From the NCBI GenBank assembly GCA_019309685.1, contig JAFDFT010000061.1, positions 1 through 9,047 of the forward strand: 9,047 nt of DNA. The letters run 5' to 3'. The position numbers and the translations under genes are program-made. The notes below the pieces were generated by a model that saw only the letters and a program-made list of their open reading frames with translations, made no database searches and was not told where the DNA came from. The stretch comes from Deltaproteobacteria bacterium. Lineage in GTDB: Bacteria; Desulfobacterota; Desulfobacteria; Desulfobacterales; JAABPS01. This document shows positions 6,910 to 9,047 of this stretch, one piece after another (within the stretch, counting starts at the first letter, position 1; every line of letters begins with the position of its first letter).

Positions 6910-6926
6910 GACTGACCGGTCGGTCA
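6910..6926. promoter_or_regulatory. TetR-type operator O1
   Basis: GACTGACCGGTCGGTC (6910-6925) is a 16-base palindrome around the central ACCGGT with one mismatched pair. The same stretch also contains TGACC-N4-GGTCA (6913-6926). It directly follows the -10 box and covers the predicted start of transcription, the usual place for repression by the TetR protein encoded just downstream. Confidence 0.7.
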
Positions 6927-6987
6927 AAATATGGCAGGTGAAATATAAAATAGTTACTTAACCAAATGTATTAATATGATGATTTGT

Positions 6988-7003
6988 ATGACCTCCAGGT
7001 CAT
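6988..7003. promoter_or_regulatory. Second palindrome in the tetR leader, candidate operator O2 or mRNA hairpin
   Basis: ATGACCT-CC-AGGTCAT, perfect 7-base arms. It contains TGACC-N4-GGTCA (6989-7002), the same half-sites and spacing found in O1, and lies 76 bases away centre to centre. It ends 15 bases before the tetR ATG, so the RNA form could also affect translation. Confidence 0.5.
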
Positions 7004-7018
7004 TTTGGATAACGGGGG

Positions 7019-7636
7019 ATGCAATTGCCGGAAAATAAACAACTAAAAGAGAACAAAAAAAACCTGATTATTGAAGCTGCTTCAAAAGTATTTGCAGAAA
7101 AAGGTTTTTCGGGTGCTTCTATTGCAGATATCGCTGCATATGCAGGAATAGGAAAAGGGACCACATACGAATATTTTGACAGTAAAGAGGATCTCTTTTT
7201 TGCTGTATTCGAATGGCACGTTGAGCAGAGTAGTCAGGCTGCCACTGTAAATATTACTGCGTTAGGGGGTCCGGCATCAGACAGGCTAAGCGCCATGAAC
7301 GAATCATTGATGAACTATTTTGTTGATAAAATGGACATTTTTTCATTGGTGATGGAGTTCTGGGCTGCATCAGCCTCATCTAAAAGCCGGGAACATTACA
7401 AGCAGGCATTCAAGGATACCTACAGAGAGTTTCGCGGTATTGTTTCGTCATTGATCCAGGATGGGATCGAGCGTGGAGAGTTTCGTTCTGACGTGGATGT
7501 TGCTGCGATATCTGCAGGTATTGTGGGGACATGGGATGCGATGTTTTTGCAGGGATGGTTCGATGAATCTTTTGATATTGCTGATACGGGCAAAAAGTGT
7601 ATGGCAATTTTTCTTAAAGGCTTATCTATAAAATAA
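7019..7636 (+). CDS. TetR/AcrR family transcriptional regulator
   Basis: 205 residues. The N-terminal DNA-binding domain is textbook: KKNLIIEAASKVFAEKGF (13-30), then the helix-turn-helix ASIADIAAYAGIGKGTTYEYF (33-53) followed by SKEDLFFAVFEW. The helical C-terminal ligand and dimer domain (about 70-205) is aromatic-rich (MEFWAAS, GTWDAMFLQGWFDESF), consistent with a hydrophobic ligand such as a fatty acid, acyl-CoA or drug; the ligand is inferred. The ATG at 7019 directly follows GGGGG, which is too close to be a good ribosome site, so initiation may be weak. Two matching palindromes in its own promoter and leader point to autorepression. The LolA-like and permease genes follow on the same strand after 75 bases, so they are its likely targets. 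Confidence 0.95.
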   Translation: MQLPENKQLKENKKNLIIEAASKVFAEKGFSGASIADIAAYAGIGKGTTYEYFDSKEDLFFAVFEWHVEQSSQAATVNITALGGPASDRLSAMNESLMNYFVDKMDIFSLVMEFWAASASSKSREHYKQAFKDTYREFRGIVSSLIQDGIERGEFRSDVDVAAISAGIVGTWDAMFLQGWFDESFDIADTGKKCMAIFLKGLSIK

Positions 7637-7658
7637 TAAAAAGACCTATGAAATGGAT

Positions 7659-7674
7659 TTTATGAAGTCATAAA
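7659..7674. repeat. Short perfect palindrome between tetR and the LolA-like gene
   Basis: TTTATGA-AG-TCATAAA, 7-base arms and a 2-base centre. The sequence differs from the O1/O2 half-sites. It may be a minor protein site or a weak RNA stem, or chance in AT-rich DNA. Confidence 0.3.
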
Positions 7675-7711
7675 GTTTGTCGGGCTTGAATATAAAGCAA
7701 AAGGAGTACAC

Positions 7712-8485
7712 ATGAAAAATCAAAAATTTGGTTGTCTGATTTTAGGTGTATCGATTTTATCTATGTTGGTTATTTTTTCTGGAATGAATGCACAAGCCCA
7801 GGACGCTAATTCACTTGTAAAGGCTGGTTTTGATTACTGGCGTGGGCGGTCTTCAGAGTTTCTTGTTGATATGAAAATACACCGTCCGGATTGGGAAAGG
7901 ACCGTAACAATGAAAGGGTGGACCCGGGGGGAGAAAGACAGCCTTATTACCATTGTTGCGCCCGCGAAAGATAAGGGAAATGGAACTCTCAAGAAGGGAC
8001 GTGAAATGTGGATCTTTAATCCGAAAGTTAACAGAGTGATGAAACTTCCTCCCTCTATGATGGCACAGTCCTGGATGGGTTCGGATTTTTCCAATAACGA
8101 TCTTGCCAAAAGTGATAGTATCTTAACTGACTATGTTCATACCATCGCGGGAACCGAGAATCACGAAGGAAAAAAGGTTTATATTATTAAATCAATTCCA
8201 AAGCCGGATGCGCCTGTTGTGTGGGGCATGCAGAAACTCAAAATCCGGGAAGACAACATATTATTAGGTCAGGAATTTTACGACGAAGATTTGAAACCGG
8301 TCAAGGTAATGACCGGGTATAATATCCAAATGTTTGGCGGAAAACTGTTTCCGAAAACATGGAAAATGCTGGAACCCGAGGGAAAAGATACCTATACAGA
8401 ACTTAATTACAGGGAACTTTCCTTTAAAAGGGATCTCCCCGTTCATATATTCACACTTTCAAACCTGAAAAAACCAAGGAGATAA
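7712..8485 (+). CDS. Outer membrane lipoprotein-sorting protein, LolA-like (COG2834 type)
   Basis: 257 residues, ATG behind AAGGAG at 5 bases. An N-terminal signal peptide (about 1-29, hydrophobic core 8-24, cleavage likely after A-Q-A29) sends it to the periplasm; there is no lipobox. The mature part has the LolA/LolB-like half-barrel pattern: FLVDMKIHRPDWERTVTMKGW (50-70), the hallmark region MWIFNPKVNRVMKLPPSMMAQ (99-119) leading to WMGSDFSNNDL, then GKKVYIIKSIPKP (153-165) and a C-terminal YNIQMFGGKLFPKTWKM. Such proteins are thought to carry lipoproteins or other lipids across the periplasm and are often encoded beside FtsX-type ABC permeases or RND-like exporters, as here. It is not canonical LolA. 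The cargo is unknown; the TetR-controlled context suggests an inducible lipid or hydrophobic-compound route. Confidence 0.93.
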   Translation: MKNQKFGCLILGVSILSMLVIFSGMNAQAQDANSLVKAGFDYWRGRSSEFLVDMKIHRPDWERTVTMKGWTRGEKDSLITIVAPAKDKGNGTLKKGREMWIFNPKVNRVMKLPPSMMAQSWMGSDFSNNDLAKSDSILTDYVHTIAGTENHEGKKVYIIKSIPKPDAPVVWGMQKLKIREDNILLGQEFYDEDLKPVKVMTGYNIQMFGGKLFPKTWKMLEPEGKDTYTELNYRELSFKRDLPVHIFTLSNLKKPRR

Positions 8486-8491
8486 AGCACT

Positions 8492-9047
8492 TTGTCCATA
8501 GATATAAAAATGGCATGGCGAAATGTCTGGCGAAATCCCAGACGAACGCTTCTTACTGTTTCGGCCATTATCTTTGCGTGCATGATACTGGTTTTTATGC
8601 TGTCACTGCAGTTCGGTTCTTACGAAACAATGATCAATACGTCTGTCAAAATTTATGCGGGGCATCTACAGGTACAAGCCGAAGAATACCATGAAAAAAT
8701 GAAAATGCGGATGGTGGTTACAGACCCTGACAGTGTTTCCAGGATTCTGGATTCAGTAAAAGGCGTGGAAGCCTATACCGCCAGGGCGAAAGCATTTTCA
8801 CTGGTTTCATCCGACAGGCGGACAAGCGGTGTTTTCGTCATAGGGATTGATCCTGAACGAGAAGCAAATGTGTCTACAATTAAAAGGCTGATCCGCGACG
8901 GCCGTTATCTTTCGAATGTGGATACCAATAAAGCAATTGTGGGAAAGCTGCTCGCGAAAAACCTGCAGGTTGTGCCGGGCGATGAGCTGACCCTGCTTGG
9001 CCAGGGCCGAGATGGATCAATCGCGGCAACAGTGCTTGAAATAAAAG
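8492..9047 (+). CDS. LolC/E-like ABC transporter permease (FtsX/MacB type), C-terminus cut by window edge
   Basis: 185 codons are visible. The start is TTG 8492, ten bases after AAGGAG (8476-8481), which overlaps the end of the preceding gene. An ATG at 8510 is in frame but would remove part of the family's usual N-terminus and sits 28 bases from the SD. The product begins SIDIKMAWRNVWRNPRRTLLT (2-22), the typical cytoplasmic lead-in, then TM1 (about 21-43), followed by a periplasmic MacB_PCD-like domain: INTSVKIYAGHLQVQAEEY, SVKGVEAYTARAKAF, GVFVIGIDPE, GRYL, AIVGKLLAKNLQVVPGDELTLLG. These match the permeases that extract lipids or lipoproteins from the inner membrane using an ATPase partner, presumably encoded beyond the edge. 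The gap to the LolA-like gene is six bases, so coupled translation is likely. Confidence 0.93.
   Translation, partial: MSIDIKMAWRNVWRNPRRTLLTVSAIIFACMILVFMLSLQFGSYETMINTSVKIYAGHLQVQAEEYHEKMKMRMVVTDPDSVSRILDSVKGVEAYTARAKAFSLVSSDRRTSGVFVIGIDPEREANVSTIKRLIRDGRYLSNVDTNKAIVGKLLAKNLQVVPGDELTLLGQGRDGSIAATVLEIK

Noticed and set aside
8311..8334. GGTCA...TGACC inside the LolA-like gene as a third operator
   Set aside because: Half-sites are in the opposite order with a different spacing and lie within coding sequence.
7410..8446. Minus-strand frames opposite tetR and the LolA-like gene
   Set aside because: Low-complexity translations without motifs, fully covered by well-supported plus-strand genes.

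Overview
The window looks like a chromosomal segment from a Gram-negative, AT-rich, probably anaerobic proteobacterium. The best guess is Desulfobacterota (the former Deltaproteobacteria, Desulfobacterales-like). This rests on a DUF3786-type protein, a long acyl-CoA dehydrogenase, an LpxL/HtrB-like acyltransferase, and a LolA-like protein paired with an FtsX-type permease. The taxonomic call is inference. No rRNA, tRNA, CRISPR array or transposase gene was seen.

Left part (1-5847, minus strand). Six closely spaced genes run leftward and look like one operon. In transcription order they encode a six-TM membrane protein, an acyl-CoA dehydrogenase with a long C-terminal extension, an LpxL-like lysophospholipid/lipid A acyltransferase, a small alpha/beta hydrolase (TEX30/KANL3 or dienelactone-hydrolase type), a small membrane protein with two TM pairs, and an Old Yellow Enzyme/2,4-dienoyl-CoA reductase-type flavoenzyme cut by the window edge. 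Gaps between genes are about 4 to 64 bases. Two redox enzymes acting on acyl or enone substrates, an acyltransferase, a hydrolase and two membrane proteins suggest fatty-acyl or lipid remodelling at the inner membrane. The pathway itself is not recognised.

Middle (5848-6129). A good sigma70-like promoter (TTGACC, 18-base spacer, TATGAT) reads left into the operon. Between it and the first gene lies a near-perfectly centred imperfect palindrome of about 143 bases (5869-6012). It resembles a dispersed, MITE-like genomic repeat and would be transcribed as one long hairpin in the operon's 5' leader.

6130-6732 (minus) encodes a DUF3786-like protein. Its promoter sits so close to the ATG that the mRNA should be leaderless or nearly so.

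Right part (6733-9047, plus strand). A divergent intergenic region drives a TetR regulator, a LolA-like periplasmic lipoprotein/lipid carrier and a LolC/E-like ABC permease (cut by the edge). The tetR promoter carries a palindrome at the predicted start of transcription. A second site with the same TGACC-N4-GGTCA core lies 76 bases downstream in the leader. This looks like an autoregulated lipid or lipoprotein export operon. The two transcription units may serve one purpose, making or modifying a lipid and moving it to the outer membrane, but that link rests only on adjacency.
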